DNA from: Scylla paramamosain
Lineage: Eukaryota; Arthropoda; Malacostraca; Decapoda; Portunidae
Direction of reading: 5' to 3'
Length of the DNA stretch: 64,000 nt
Assembly (NCBI RefSeq): GCF_035594125.1
Contig: NC_087166.1
Span: 19,351,266 to 19,415,265 of the forward strand
The notes under the pieces were generated by a model. It did not search any database and was not told the DNA's origin. It worked only from the letters and a program-made list of their open reading frames with translations. Position numbers and translations under genes: made by a program. Shown one piece after another: positions 51,673-63,275 of this stretch (its first letter is position 1; every line of letters begins with the position of its first letter).

Positions 51673-52168
51673 TTTTTTTTTTTTTTCGTAGGAGGGACAC
51701 CGACCAAAAGCAACAAAAATAAAAAAAAAAAAAAATCACTGAGATGCCGGTCCCGAATAGGGTCCGAAGTGGTGATAAAAAATTGAAGGATAAGTGTCTT
51801 GAAACCTCCCTCTTGAACGAGTCATAGGCAGGTAGAAATACAGAAGCAGGAAGGGAGTTTCAGAGTTTACCAGAGAAGGAGATGAATAATTGGGAATACT
51901 GATTAACTCTTGCATTAGAGAGGTGGACAGAATAGGGGTGAGAGAAAGAAAAAAGTCTTCTGCAGCGAGGCCGCGAGCAGAAGAGCAGTTAGCATGAAAA
52001 TAGCAGTAAAAGATAGCAAGAGATGCAACATTCCAAGGATAAAAGAGGCTCAAGACATTCAGTTAGAGGAGAGGTTGATGAAACAAAAAGCTTTTAATTC
52101 TACCCTGTCTAAAAGAGCGGTATGAGCGGAATTCGCCCAGACATGTGAAGCATACTCCATACATGGAA
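51673..52168 (-). mobile_element. LINE family copy K, short 3' end with A tail
   Basis: Minus strand: C-terminal end of ORF2 (CMEYASHVW region to the IPNYSSPSLVNSE region) and the 3' UTR, ending in a T run (51671-51686) that is the A tail. Strongly 5'-truncated, as expected for target-primed reverse transcription. It separates two coding-like pieces. Confidence 0.87.
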
Positions 52169-52376
52169 AAAGAAAAAGATTGCCCTGCTAGCCACGGCGA
52201 ACACTGAAGTGGATCAGATTATCATCCCGGAAGGAATGGGGTGCAGAGGTCGCTGCCAGGATGAGTGGACCAATAATTACCTGTCTATGGTGGAAGGGCT
52301 GGCGAAGCGACTTCAACCTTTTGGAGTTGAAACTATTCTGGTGAGGAAGTCTATATATACTATATCATGTAAAATT
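52169..52376 (+). pseudogene. Unrecognised ORF, second part (after LINE copy K)
   Basis: Reads KKIALLATANTEVDQIIIPE, then RCQDEWTNNYLSMVEGLAKR and a stop near 52367. An AATAAA follows near 52380. It probably belongs with 51270-51672 because both read on the plus strand and directly flank the LINE, but the joint is not proven. No family recognised. Confidence 0.35.
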
Positions 52377-52460
52377 TTAAAATAAAGTTGATGTGTGTGT
52401 TGACGAATCGAGTATAAATGTATTCCTTAATTGGGATGGTCGTTATTATTTATTTTGATC

Positions 52461-53031
52461 ATGGCGGGAGCGGAGAATTATCTGTATTTGATGAGTCTGG
52501 GCAACACCTACCTCTACCCCCATAACCAGCCCCATCGCCCTATTGCCCCATCAATTTTTTTTTAACTATAATGAAAAAACGCGAAGGGTGGAGCACGTCC
52601 TTCGGAATGTCCCACAGTGCGACAACAATGGCCATTTCTGCTACTTGACTGCGAAATTTGGATCCAGGATGGTTCAAATCTTGGGCTTTGATTATTACGC
52701 CAAGTATAATTTATACAGTTCATACGCCCTAAACGACTCCCCCTTCATTCCCGCCCCTTTCCCACTTCGAATGGATGGGGGGATAAATTTCGCACTTTTT
52801 TACGCAGACTGCGTGTCACCGACGATATATGGCGGTCAGCATGTCAACTTATTAGAAGTCATTAGTATGGAATCCGCCGGCGGTAAAGATTTCCATCAGA
52901 CTGCGCATAAATCGCTCAGTAAAACTATTATCGATTTGATTGCGATTCAACTCGAGGATCAAGTTGGCCGGCCCATTCACTTTGGGAGGGGTAAATCAAT
53001 TACACTCTTACTGCATATCGGACAGAAATAA
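52461..53031 (+). pseudogene. Polinton penton-like minor capsid protein (frameshifted)
   Basis: In Polintons the single-jelly-roll minor capsid protein forms the vertices. The ATG at 52461 opens YLYLMSLGNTYLYPHNQPHR, the N-terminal pattern of these proteins. A nine-T run (52555-52563) shifts the frame into a stop, and the rest reads from 52566 onward. Conserved-looking parts are MDGGINFALFYADCV, YGGQHVNLLEVISME and the end DQVGRPIHFGRGKSITLLLH. Roughly 50 residues after the N-terminus seem to be missing. Assignment rests on pattern and on position just upstream of the major capsid gene. Confidence 0.6.
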
Positions 53032-53067
53032 ATAGCCGGTGATTATGCTCAGTGTCTTATTCGTGAC

Positions 53068-53468
53068 ATGGCGGTCATCATGACGAGAGCGTTCACACCT
53101 CCCACTCGAGTGGAATATGACTTGCTTTTTACGCAAAGCAAAGGTGGGGGGTTAGACGACATCTGGGTTTCTATTCCACCCCATTCAAGAAGAGGTGGCG
53201 GCCTATTTTTCGTTTTTTGAGTGGCTTTGCTAAAAGAGCAATTCCCTTTCTCATGCACACTGTGGCACCTAAAGCGCTCCAAATGGGAAAAGGCTTATTA
53301 ACAGATGTTTTAGAGGGGAAACGACTTCACGAATCATTAAGAAATAGAGGTGTCGCCGCTGTGAAGGGTGTGGGCGAAAGGATAGTTCGAGGTGGACGAG
53401 TAATGAAAAAGAGGAAAGTTGGAATCGGAAAAAAAAAAAAAAATAAGAGAAAACAGCCAACCAGGTAA
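53068..53468 (+). pseudogene. Small basic Polinton protein, pVI/pX-like
   Basis: Starts MAVIMTRAFTPPTRVEYDLL. A frame change in a T run near 53213-53218 leads to SGFAKRAIPFLMHTVAPKAL and KGLLTDVLEGKRLHESLRNR, and a strongly basic tail with an A run (53430-53442). A glycine-rich part, an amphipathic helix and a Lys/Arg tail between penton and hexon genes are typical of adenovirus-like minor proteins (pVI or core) in Polintons and adintoviruses. The exact role is inferred. Confidence 0.5.
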
Positions 53469-53526
53469 CTGAAAAGAAAGATTTGCTATAAAGCAGATAT
53501 CTTTAATATTTAGCTTAGTCGTGAAG

Positions 53527-54044
53527 ATGACTCATTACGGGACAGATGTGCAGGGTGGAGTGACCTCCATCCCCCTGAGCAATTATCTGATGGCTGTGAG
53601 TGAGAATTTCCCACGGGTGAGTCGCCTGCATACCATCGAATCGTCAGTCGCTGCGAGGGGCAAGTTGGACGTATTACCCGTTAATTTAGACGCTAATGCT
53701 AATAATCATGAGGGGATTAACGACCTTTACATTGAATTTAGACTCCCTGGCATTTCAGGATAATTTTTGGATCTATCAACGGTGTCTCTAGAATTGCGAG
53801 TTAGTGTTGCGAAGGCGGACGGCGCGCCACTAGACGACGACTATCACGTCGTTTTTAGTAATGGCTTGAATAATACGATGTTTAAGTCTTGCGATTGTTA
53901 TTTTAACGAACAGCTTGTGGAGTCATCCTCTTTGTTTAACTATCACGCCTTCATTGAAATGATTACAACAATCCCTCAGGATAAAATTGACTCAATCGGT
54001 CGCGTCGCCTTCTACCACTGCCATTATGATGGATCAAAAGGCAT
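53527..54044 (+). pseudogene. Polinton major capsid protein, N-terminal part
   Basis: The major capsid protein of Polintons is a double jelly roll that builds the shell. This part starts MTHYGTDVQGGVTSIPLSNY and has one in-frame stop (TAA 53761-53763) without a shift. It continues LDLSTVSLELRVSVAKADG, VVFSNGLNNTMFKSCDCYFN and FNYHAFIEMITTIP. It ends after YDGSKG, where LINE copy G enters. Proteins of this type are often annotated in invertebrates after the C. elegans gene F54H12.2. The continuation is at 58223-59059. Confidence 0.78.
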
Positions 54045-57000
54045 GAGGTCTAAAGCACTGTTCAGAGGGTGCTGTGAACTTATCATTAAACCCAGCTGTG
54101 ACCTCACTGAACGTTTTCCTTTGTGTCTCACAACACAATGGGGCAGTCACAGCCTGCCCTCTAAAGACAACTCTCTTCCTCCACACAAAACTACAAGCAC
54201 CTAATAACACACACACCCTTCACTCAAAAGTTTTAAAATCATCATGGTGACTCCTACACTAGCCTCGAAGTCCCCATCTGGGGAGGGGACCATAAATGTC
54301 CCCTTGAGAGAGGCTACCTTGAGAGAGTCATGCTTAATCCAACCGCCGTTCACCGGCGCTTGTTTACCAAGCAGCCGGCACCGGCGGTCAGGACTACCCC
54401 TTTGGAGGGGACGACAGGGTAGCAGGCTAAAGCCAGCACTACTCACACCTACCGTCTTCAACGGCACAGGTGATGCGAAACCTATCTGCCGAAGTCGCCC
54501 CCGACAGGATTCCGGTTCTGAGGACGCCACCCTCAGCCAGGCGGTTGGCTACCTGAGCTACTAGGCCCGCCGCAGCACGACAAACCAGTTCGCAGATTAC
54601 GTACTCTGCTAGGACGCTCTGGGTCGTCAGGACGTGCACGGAGGCTCTATGCACGCCCCTCGGACCCGAGGGGGACTCGGACCACATCCACCCCGTGTAC
54701 CCCCATTTCAAAGCCATGAACCCGCTGGCATTTGAGGGCAGGAAGAGCGCTACCCCCCCACCAGCGGGCCGTCATCCCGGAAGCGCCAGAGTGACTACCG
54801 CTGTCGAGGGTTAGTGGGTTTAGCCCACCGACTCGGCAAATCACCCTGACGGCCCACCACCCCAAAGAGGTAGAGAACTCGAAGGAGCAGAAGGACTCCG
54901 GACCAGTGAAGCTGTTCTGGGTTCCGAAGCCTGGCGGAACCCCATTACTCTCTGAACGTTCATTGAGAAGGGAGGATGGAATATTTATCCAACACCCCCG
55001 CCCCACATTCATCTCGCGGGGTAAGCACTTTAGCCGTAGGCTAGATCCCTCAGGCTTGTGCCTACGTTACCAGCGGGCGCCACTAGGAGGCAGGCTTCCC
55101 CAGTAACTAAGTCTCAAGGAGGTTTTTCACGTCACTCGGGGAGTCACGGCATGACACCATCCCGGGACCTCAGAGAGTCATAGTTACTCCCGCCAGGAGT
55201 CAGACTGCCTTTATGTCGACGACCCTAAGTATCTTGACACCCCCCTCAACTTTTTCTTCATTAACTTCTGCAACATTTGTGGTCTAAGACCTTATTTTCA
55301 ATCTGTAGAACACCACCTCTCCTCTTCTAAACCTCATCTTCTTTTCCTCACTGAAACTCAGGTGTCTGAGGCAACTGACAGTAGTCCCTTTTCTGTTCCC
55401 TCCTACTTTCTCTATCCTCATTTTCGACCCAAAGCTGGATGTTGCGTTTATGTGCGCAAAGATTTAAACTGCTCTCGTGCCCACGCCCTTGAATGTTCCG
55501 AGTTTTCCACCATCTGGCTACGACTACAGAGTCATTCTCATACTAAATTTATCTGTGCTGTATACTTCTCTCCTAACTCCTCTGACTATAAGAAATTCTT
55601 TGACTACTTAACTTCCAAAGTGGAGCACATTCTGACCCTCTTCCCTTTTGCAGAGATCTCCATTCTTGGGGACTTCAATGTTCACCACCAGCTTTGTTTT
55701 TCCTCTCCCTTCACTGACCATCCTGGTGAACTAGCCTACAACTTTGCTATCCTCCATGACCTAGAGCAATTGATGCAACACCCTACTCGTATTCCTGACC
55801 GTCTTGGAGATACGCCCAACATTCTTGACCTTTTCCTGACCTCTAATCCTTCTGCTTATGCTGTCACCCTTTCTTCTCCATTGGGCTCCTCCGATCACAA
55901 TCTCATATCTTTATCTTGTCCTATCACTCCAATCCCTCCTCAGGATCTCCCTAAGCGAAGGTGCCTCTGGCGTTTTGCCTCTGCTAGTTGGGGCGACCTG
56001 AGGAGGTATTTTGCTGATTTTCCTTGGAATGACTACTGCTTCCGTGTCAGAGACCCATCTTTGTGTGCTGAGCGCATAACAGAGGTGATAGTGTCTGGCA
56101 TGGAGGCATACATTCCTCACTCTTTTTCTCGTCCTAAACCTTCTAAACCTTGGTTTAACACAGCTTGTTCTCATGCTATACATGATAGAGAGGTGGCCCA
56201 CAAAAGGTACTTAAGCCTTCCATCACCAGAATCTCATGCACTTTATATTTCTGCCCGGAACCATGCCAAGTCTGTTCTCCAACTAGCCAAGAAACTCCAT
56301 CATTAACAGAAAATGTCAAAACCTTTCAAGATCTAACTCCTCTCGTGATTTCTGGCATCTAGCCAAAAATATCTCCAATAACTTTGCTTCTTCTTCTTTC
56401 CCTCCTCTACTTCAACCAGATGGCACCACTGCTATCACATCTATTTCTAAAGCTGAACTCTTTGCTCAAACCTTTGCTAAAAACTCTACCTTGGACGATT
56501 CTGGGCTTGTTCCTCTCTCTCCTCAACCCTATGACTACTTCATGCCACCTATTAACATTCTTCGCAATGATGTTTTCCATGCCCTCGCTGGTCTAAACCC
56601 TCGGAAGGCTTATGGACCTGATGGGGTCCTTCCTATTGTTCTCCGAAACTGTGCCTCCGTGCTTGCACCTTGCCTAGTCAAACTCTTTCAGCTCTGTCTG
56701 TCAACATCTACCTTTCCTTGTTGCTGGAAGTTTGCCTACATTCAACCTGTTTCTTAAAATGGTGACCGTTCTAATCCTTCAAACTACCGTCCTATTGCTT
56801 TAATTTCCTGCCTATCTAAAATTTTTGAATATATCCTCAACAGGAAGATTCTTAAATATCTATCACTTCACAACCTTCTATCTGATCGCCAGTATGGGTT
56901 CCGTCAAGGCCGCTTTACTGGTGATCTTCTGGCCTTCCTTACTGAGTCTTGGTCATCCTCTTTTAGAGATTTTGGTGAAACTTTTGCTGTTTCCTTGGAC

Positions 57001-58200
57001 ATATCAAAAGCGTTTGATAGAGTCTGGCACAAAGCTTTGATTTCCAAACTACCCTCCTACGGTTTCTATCCTTCTCTCTGTAACCTCATCTCAAGTTTCC
57101 TTTCTGACCGTTCTATTGCTGCTGTGGTAAACGGTCACTGTTCTTCTCCTAAATCTATTAACAGTGGTGTTCCTCAGGGTTTTGTCCTGTCACCCGCTCT
57201 CTTCTTATTATTCATTAATGATCTTCTAAACCAAACTTCTTGTCCTATCCACTCCCACGCTGATGATACCACCCTGCACTTTTCCACGTCTTTTCATAGA
57301 CGTCCAACCCTTCAGGAGGTAAACATATCACTGAGGGAAGCCACAGAACGCCTGACTTCTGATCTTTCTAAAATTTCTGATTGGGGCAGAGCAAACTTGG
57401 TATTGTTCAATGCCTCAAAAACTCAATTCCTCCATCTATCAACTCGACACAACCTTCCAGACAACTATCCCCTCTTCTTCAATGACACTCAACTGTCCCC
57501 CTCTTCTACACTGAACATCCTCGGTGTGTCCTTTACTTATAATCTGAACTGGAAACTTCACATCTCATCTCTAGCTAAAACAGCTTCTATGAAGTTAGGT
57601 GTTCTGAGACGTCTCTGCCAGTTTTTCTCACTCCCTCCAGCTGCTAACTCTGTACAAGGGCCTTATCTGTCCATCTATGGAGTATGCTTCACATGTCTGG
57701 GGGGGTTCCAATCATACTGCTCTTCTAGACAGGGTGGAATCAAAAGCTTTTCGTCTCATCAACTCCTCTCCTCTAACTGACTGTCTTCAGTCTCTCTCTC
57801 ACCGCCGCTATGTTGCATATATAGCTGTCTTCTACCGCTATTTTCATGCTAACTGCTCTTCTGATCTTGCTAACTGCATGCCTCCCCTCCTTCCGCAGCC
57901 TCGCTGCACAAGTCTTTCTTTTTTCTTTCATCCTATTCTGTCCACCTCTCTAACGCAAGATTTAACCAGTATTCTCAATCATTCATCCCTTTCTCTGGTA
58001 AATTCTGGAACTCCCTGCCTGCTTCTGTATTTCCACCTTCCTATGACTTGAATTCCTTCAAGAGGGAGGTTTCAAGACACTTATCCACCAATTTTTGACC
58101 ACTGCTTTGACCCTTTTATGGAACTGGCATTTCAGTGGGAATTTTTTTTATTATATTTTTGTTGCCCTTGGCCAGTGTCCTTCCTACAAAAAAAAAAAAA
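54045..58200 (+). mobile_element. LINE family copy G, the longest copy, inserted in the capsid gene
   Basis: Contains nearly the whole family: 5' UTR (from CTAAAGCACTG), a ~0.9-kb extra segment (54303-55200), endonuclease, linker, RT, C-terminal domain and 3' UTR ending CCAGTGTCCTTCCTAC with an A run and AAAT units. The endonuclease frame is open at 55362-56306 ([24 protein letters not shown]). RT lies mainly in 56995-57780 ([26 protein letters not shown], with His for Tyr in YADD). Further shifts occur near 56300, 56757 and 57650. There is no ORF1 that I can recognise. Jockey-like family, no RNase H seen. Confidence 0.9.
54303..55200. mobile_element. ~0.9-kb insert unique to LINE copy G, with a tRNA-like promoter
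   Basis: Copies A, B and D join the 5' UTR (AATGTCCC) almost directly to the pre-endonuclease sequence (AGGTCAGACTG), while copy G has about 900 bp of GC-rich sequence between them. On its minus strand TAGCTCAGGTAGCC (54547-54560) resembles an RNA polymerase III A box. CTCAGAACCGGAATCCT (54506-54522) is a weak B box at suitable distance. A tRNA-derived SINE is possible. Alternatively this is a longer LINE subfamily. Confidence 0.4.
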
Positions 58201-58222
58201 AAATAAATAAATAAATAAATTT

Positions 58223-59059
58223 GATGAAGACTATTTTACAGGGGTGAATAAAGACGAGAAACAGAAGATAAAAAATTGTAAAACGCACGGCCTTTCGATG
58301 ACTGCGCCTTTGTTTTCGGATATATCAAGTGTGGACGCTTACCTGCTTGACACTGTCGATGTGAGAATTCGATTAGAATTGGCTAACAAAACATGGATTC
58401 TTAATTCACATCAAGACGCCAGTAGTTTCAAATATAAGCTCGAGATGGCTAAGTTATGGGTTGACCGCAATACGCCGCATCCACCCGCCTTAAAATCGTT
58501 AAATAACTCCTTGACTCTAAATCCAATGCAATACACTTTCATTAGGACACTCAATAAGACGTATGTGTTAGCCGCCAATCAAACGTCTTTGATTGCCGAA
58601 TTAGCATTCGCGCGAATCTTACCTCAAAATTTGACCATGGCAACAGTTGATATGGGCACCTTACAAGGCGTAATTGATAAGAATGGTTTATATTTTCATC
58701 ACACCGATCTGTCACATGTACATATCATCGTGAACGGGGCGGCCATTTATAACGTTCGCAGTTCTTTCCCGCATCATGCGTCAAAATTATTTTACACGTC
58801 CCTTGAGTCGCTAGGATTGGACACGCGTAATTTTCTAACATTTGATGCTTTTAATAAAGGTCGGACAGTATGTTTCTTTAAGTTTGTGACGGAGGATGTG
58901 CATAATGCCATCCCTCTGGATAAATCAGGGAATCTACAAATTAATTTGTCTTTTGCTAGGGGACGTAATCACAACCACGTCATCATGTTTTTCGCCGACA
59001 CTACTGGTGTCATAGAAATGGATCATTATCGTCACGTTCGCTGCATTGTCCGCGCATAA
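58223..59059 (+). pseudogene. Polinton major capsid protein, C-terminal part (open)
   Basis: Resumes after the LINE with DEDYFTGVNKDEKQKIKNCK and is open to the stop. Landmarks: SSVDAYLLDTVDVRIRLELA, YKLEMAKLWVDRNTPHPPAL, NKTYVLAANQTSLIAELAF, GLYFHHTDLSHVHIIVNGAA, GRTVCFFKFVTEDVHNAIP, and GVIEMDHYRHVRCIVRA at the end. These follow the second jelly roll of Polinton capsid proteins. About 279 residues here plus about 170 in the first part give the usual family size. Not one stop or shift occurs in this half, in contrast to the rest of the block. Confidence 0.82.
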
Positions 59060-59065
59060 GCTGTC

Positions 59066-59680
59066 ATGAATGCACGTGAAATACAACCCAGTCTAGCAGG
59101 CATACTGGGCGATCGAGTTTATTTTTTAGACTGTCACGACCAGCGCCGTGTGACAGACCTGATAAATCTTGCCAGAAAACAGGCGAAGCCATGCGTTTTC
59201 ATTCTAAATACATTGAGTGACTCGAAGACCATGGGCCACTGGATTACTGTTTATCTTAATTTTCAAAGTCGACCATAGGCTATTACGATAGCTATAACTT
59301 ACATCCCAAATACAATTTCACCGTCTTACATTTTTACATTTTTTTTTTACTTTTTTACCGTCTTATTTTAACTTGTCCACATATGAACTTGTCCACATAT
59401 GAAAATTAGCACATTAGATTATCGAATTCAGGGGTTGAATTCCCTCGTGTGTGGCATTTATTGCATGTTCTTTTGCCTTCTACTGAGCTGGCATACATTA
59501 AAAGGTGCAATGTGCATTATTCACACCACCTTCAAAAAGCATCAATATCTATATAATGACAAAAAAATTACTCGCATGGCTTACGTAATATTTCGTAAAA
59601 TGCCGCATTGCATGGCTATGTTTTGCCCGGCCAGCAACCGAGCGAAATGTCATAACATCTGTAAAGCGGTAATAAGGTAG
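59066..59680 (+). pseudogene. Polinton adenain-like cysteine protease (frameshifted)
   Basis: The maturation protease of Polintons and adenoviruses belongs to the Ulp1-like C48/C5 group. The start codon is 6 bp after the capsid stop. The His motif GHWITVYLNF ends the first frame at 59278. The Asp motif YYDSYN is in the next frame (from 59280). The Gln and Cys motifs (RIQGLNSLVCGIYCMFF) follow near 59425-59480. A 16-bp tandem duplication (ACTTGTCCACATATGA twice, about 59372-59403) accounts for the second frame change. All four catalytic positions are visible, but no single frame joins them. Confidence 0.7.
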
Positions 59681-60140
59681 ATGGGGGAAAGGGGTGGGGT
59701 GTGGGAAAGGGGTCAATATGAGATAATTGCTGACGGATAAGCGTCACTTCGCCATCGCCTCTCAACCCAGTCGGATGTCGAGGACTCATCTCCAAGAATG
59801 GAGCAACCTGACAAGCATTTCATCTTGAGAACCGCCATGAGAGTACACCATTGCCTTGCATGCCATCACGCACCTTCACCATTGTAAATTACGTTAACAT
59901 TATTTTGCCATTGAATAAGAAGAGGGGGAGGGGGGAGAGGAAAAAAAAACTTTTCCATTGTTCTCATCGTTTTTTTTTTTTTTTGTCTGTTACAGAACGT
60001 ATCTATTTCCGCTTTGATATCTATCGTTATATCGACGTTATATCGACGTTATATCGATATATCGACGTTAAGGGTAAGCAAAGCCGCGCCGACCATGGGG
60101 ATGTCGATGTGGAGAGAATGTCGGAGCCTGCAAGAAGAAA
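59681..60140. other. Unassigned stretch downstream of the protease
   Basis: G-rich near 59680-59715 and 59920-59940. The word ATATCGACGTT occurs several times at 60030-60070, a small tandem repeat. Coding text is weak. Confidence 0.45.
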
Positions 60141-60572
<432 letters not shown>

Positions 60573-60714
60573 CGATGATCTCTTCGCATTCAATTCGCAA
60601 ATGTTTTGAATGAATGAGATGTATTTGTCCTAATAAATCATTGAGCTGTATTTGCCCTAATAAAAATAAAATGTCCCATCGACTCTGCAAACCTTTCTAA
60701 TAATAATAATGATG

Positions 60715-60780
<66 letters not shown>

Positions 60781-61430
60781 GTAATAATAATAATAATAAT
60801 AAGGTGACCATCCGTCATAAGTATTACGTCGGCGAAATCACCCACACCACGAAAGTGAAGGTGACGGCCGCCAACCCAGCCATCACAGACGCTTCGTTCA
60901 GGTAAAGGGATGGCAGGTAACGGAACCGCATGGGTAGTCGCGACGACCTTGGCCATCGGGAAGTGGCAGGACCTAGGAATGTACTGAGATGTCGGAGGGA
61001 ACACGTGATGGTAAGGCTCAAACCACCTTGGCTGTCCAGGATCCACGCGAGTGAAAGGGCGATCGTGATGGCAGGCCGAGAGGGTCTCCCAAACCACGCG
61101 TGTGATGGCTACTCCCACGTCTAGCCGTCAGCGAACCCAGCCGCCTGCCTCACTTGATGTGTTCATTCCCCTCCCACCCCCCCCTTTTCCATTCAATTAT
61201 TTTCTACCCACCATCATTGATTCATTTAGCCATTCCATAATCGCCGAAGGATAAGGACACACGCCCCTACCTCTCCCGTCAGCACCGCCGTCGCCGTCCC
61301 CCTCGCCCTGAACATGACCCCTGGTGACGCCATCGGGAATAACCCCCCCATCATCCCCCCGCCCGTTAATTTACAGCCAGGGTCGCCATCCTAAAATGGA
61401 TTGCCACTGAGGCTTCCGGAAAATTGCCCC
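60573..61430. other. Unassigned; contains an (AAT)n array
   Basis: AAT units at 60698-60802 with a few GAT/GTA changes. Downstream a plus-strand text KVTIRHKYYVGEITHTTKVK runs to a stop near 60905, too short to assign. C-rich sequence at 61150-61190 and 61260-61370. Confidence 0.4.
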
Positions 61431-61860
61431 TACTACCAGAAAGACATTGATAAATTAGAAAGAGTTCAGCGTAGAGTAACAAATTATACGAAGAGCGTCT
61501 TAAAGAATTAAATCTTACCCATTAACACAAAGAAGACTAAGAGGCGACTTAATACAGGTGTTTAAAATCATCAGAGGTGTTGATAATATGGACTACAGTA
61601 GATATTTCACGATAGGCTCTTCAAATTACAAGCGAGGAAACGATTGCAAAATTGTTGAGAAATCCTTCCATTCTCACGAATCAAAAAATATTTTTCCATC
61701 GAGTAGTAAATCTATGGAATGGGTTTCCTCGAGACGTGATAGACTGCAACACCGTAGAGACTTTTAAACACCATTCTGATAAATATCTTGCCTGCAGTCC
61801 ATGGCTGACAGCGCTTGTTTGTTATTGATTGACTTCCTTGCCCTCAGGAAGTGGGGGCAC
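61431..61860 (+). mobile_element. CR1/L2-like LINE 3' fragment, second copy type
   Basis: Shows the post-RT region of CR1/L2/Jockey-type LINEs: DKLERVQRRVT near 61448, RRLRGDLIQVFKIIRGVDNM near 61535, then VVNLWNGFPRDVIDCNTVET near 61705. One or two shifts are present. It is similar in layout to, but clearly different from, the fragment at 17605-18180. Confidence 0.72.
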
Positions 61861-61897
61861 CTCATTTCATCTATTTTCTTTCTTTACTATAAAATTT

Positions 61898-62093
<196 letters not shown>

Positions 62094-62319
62094 TAAGTAC
62101 TGTAACACACAATTCTCGCTTACGAACTCACACTTACGTTACCTTTTAAGACACCTTCAACCTTATCTCTTTATTATTTTGAAAGCCTACTCCTCTCCTC
62201 GCGATACCATTTAACACTTTTTATCACATATCATTGTACTTTGCAAAAAGGCAAATCAGTATGCTATCGTTTTTCACTACAATTACTTGTTGCTTACTAC
62301 TTTTTGTGAATATACAATA

Positions 62320-62517
<198 letters not shown>

Positions 62518-62860
62518 AACTGTTTATTATATGTATTTTATATATGTATAATTGATTTAATAATACAAGTAGAAGCTGTAATGTTAACTTGAACTATCTC
62601 CTTATCAGACTCGCATTTCGTCCCGTGAGTCAGGGTCTAACCAACAATCCTTCTGTTCCATGACCTAGCACCACTCCAACAGTGTTACCTGACTCGATGA
62701 CCTCTCACAGTTCTTAACAGGGACCTCAATATTCTAATTCTTCTCTTTTTGTTTCTTGTTACATTGCTGAGCGTTTTCTTAATGCTTGACTGAAAAATTT
62801 TTTCTACCTTCACTCCTAAAATCTGCTTTTATTTCCAGTCGCCATATCAACTCAGTCTAT
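62518..62860. other. No gene recognised
   Basis: AT-rich sequence, no coding signal. Confidence 0.5.
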
Positions 62861-63274
62861 TTATGCCTTATTTAGGCCTGAACATCACACATACGTTTCC
62901 ACGTTTATCCTGGTTTTCAGCAGGACTCTCGTTAAACAATATAATTAACATATTTTTTTGCAATACTGTATCATCATGTAAAAAAAAAAAAAAAGAAAAA
63001 AAAATAATAAAATAAATAAATGAAACAATAATTATAAAAAAAAACAATAATATAAAAAAAGTAGAAAAGTGTTGTTCTCACAGCTAATGCGAGTACTTGA
63101 TTTGGAGAAATTGATGGTATATGAAAATTACCGTTGCTTGATATTTAGAAAAACGATAGTGATAAATGTATTGCAAAAAAAATATGTTAATTATATTGTT
63201 TAGCGAGAGTCCTGCTGAAAACCAGGATAAACGTGGAAACGTATGTGTGATGTTCAGGCCTAAATAAGGCATAA
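62861..63274. repeat. Near-perfect ~106-bp inverted repeat with ~200-bp loop
   Basis: 62861-62966 and 63168-63274 are reverse complements with one substitution and one extra A. The loop is A-rich. The right arm touches LINE copy L at 63276. Confidence 0.9.
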
Positions 63275-63275
63275 A

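Noticed and set aside
54547..54566. A functional tRNA gene
   Set aside because: Only A-box-like and weak B-box-like words are present; no cloverleaf stems could be drawn.
52461..59680. A free virus or nudivirus genome instead of an integrated element
   Set aside because: Lesions, a LINE insertion and flanking host-type repeats show an old integrated copy; the gene set fits Polinton/adintovirus.
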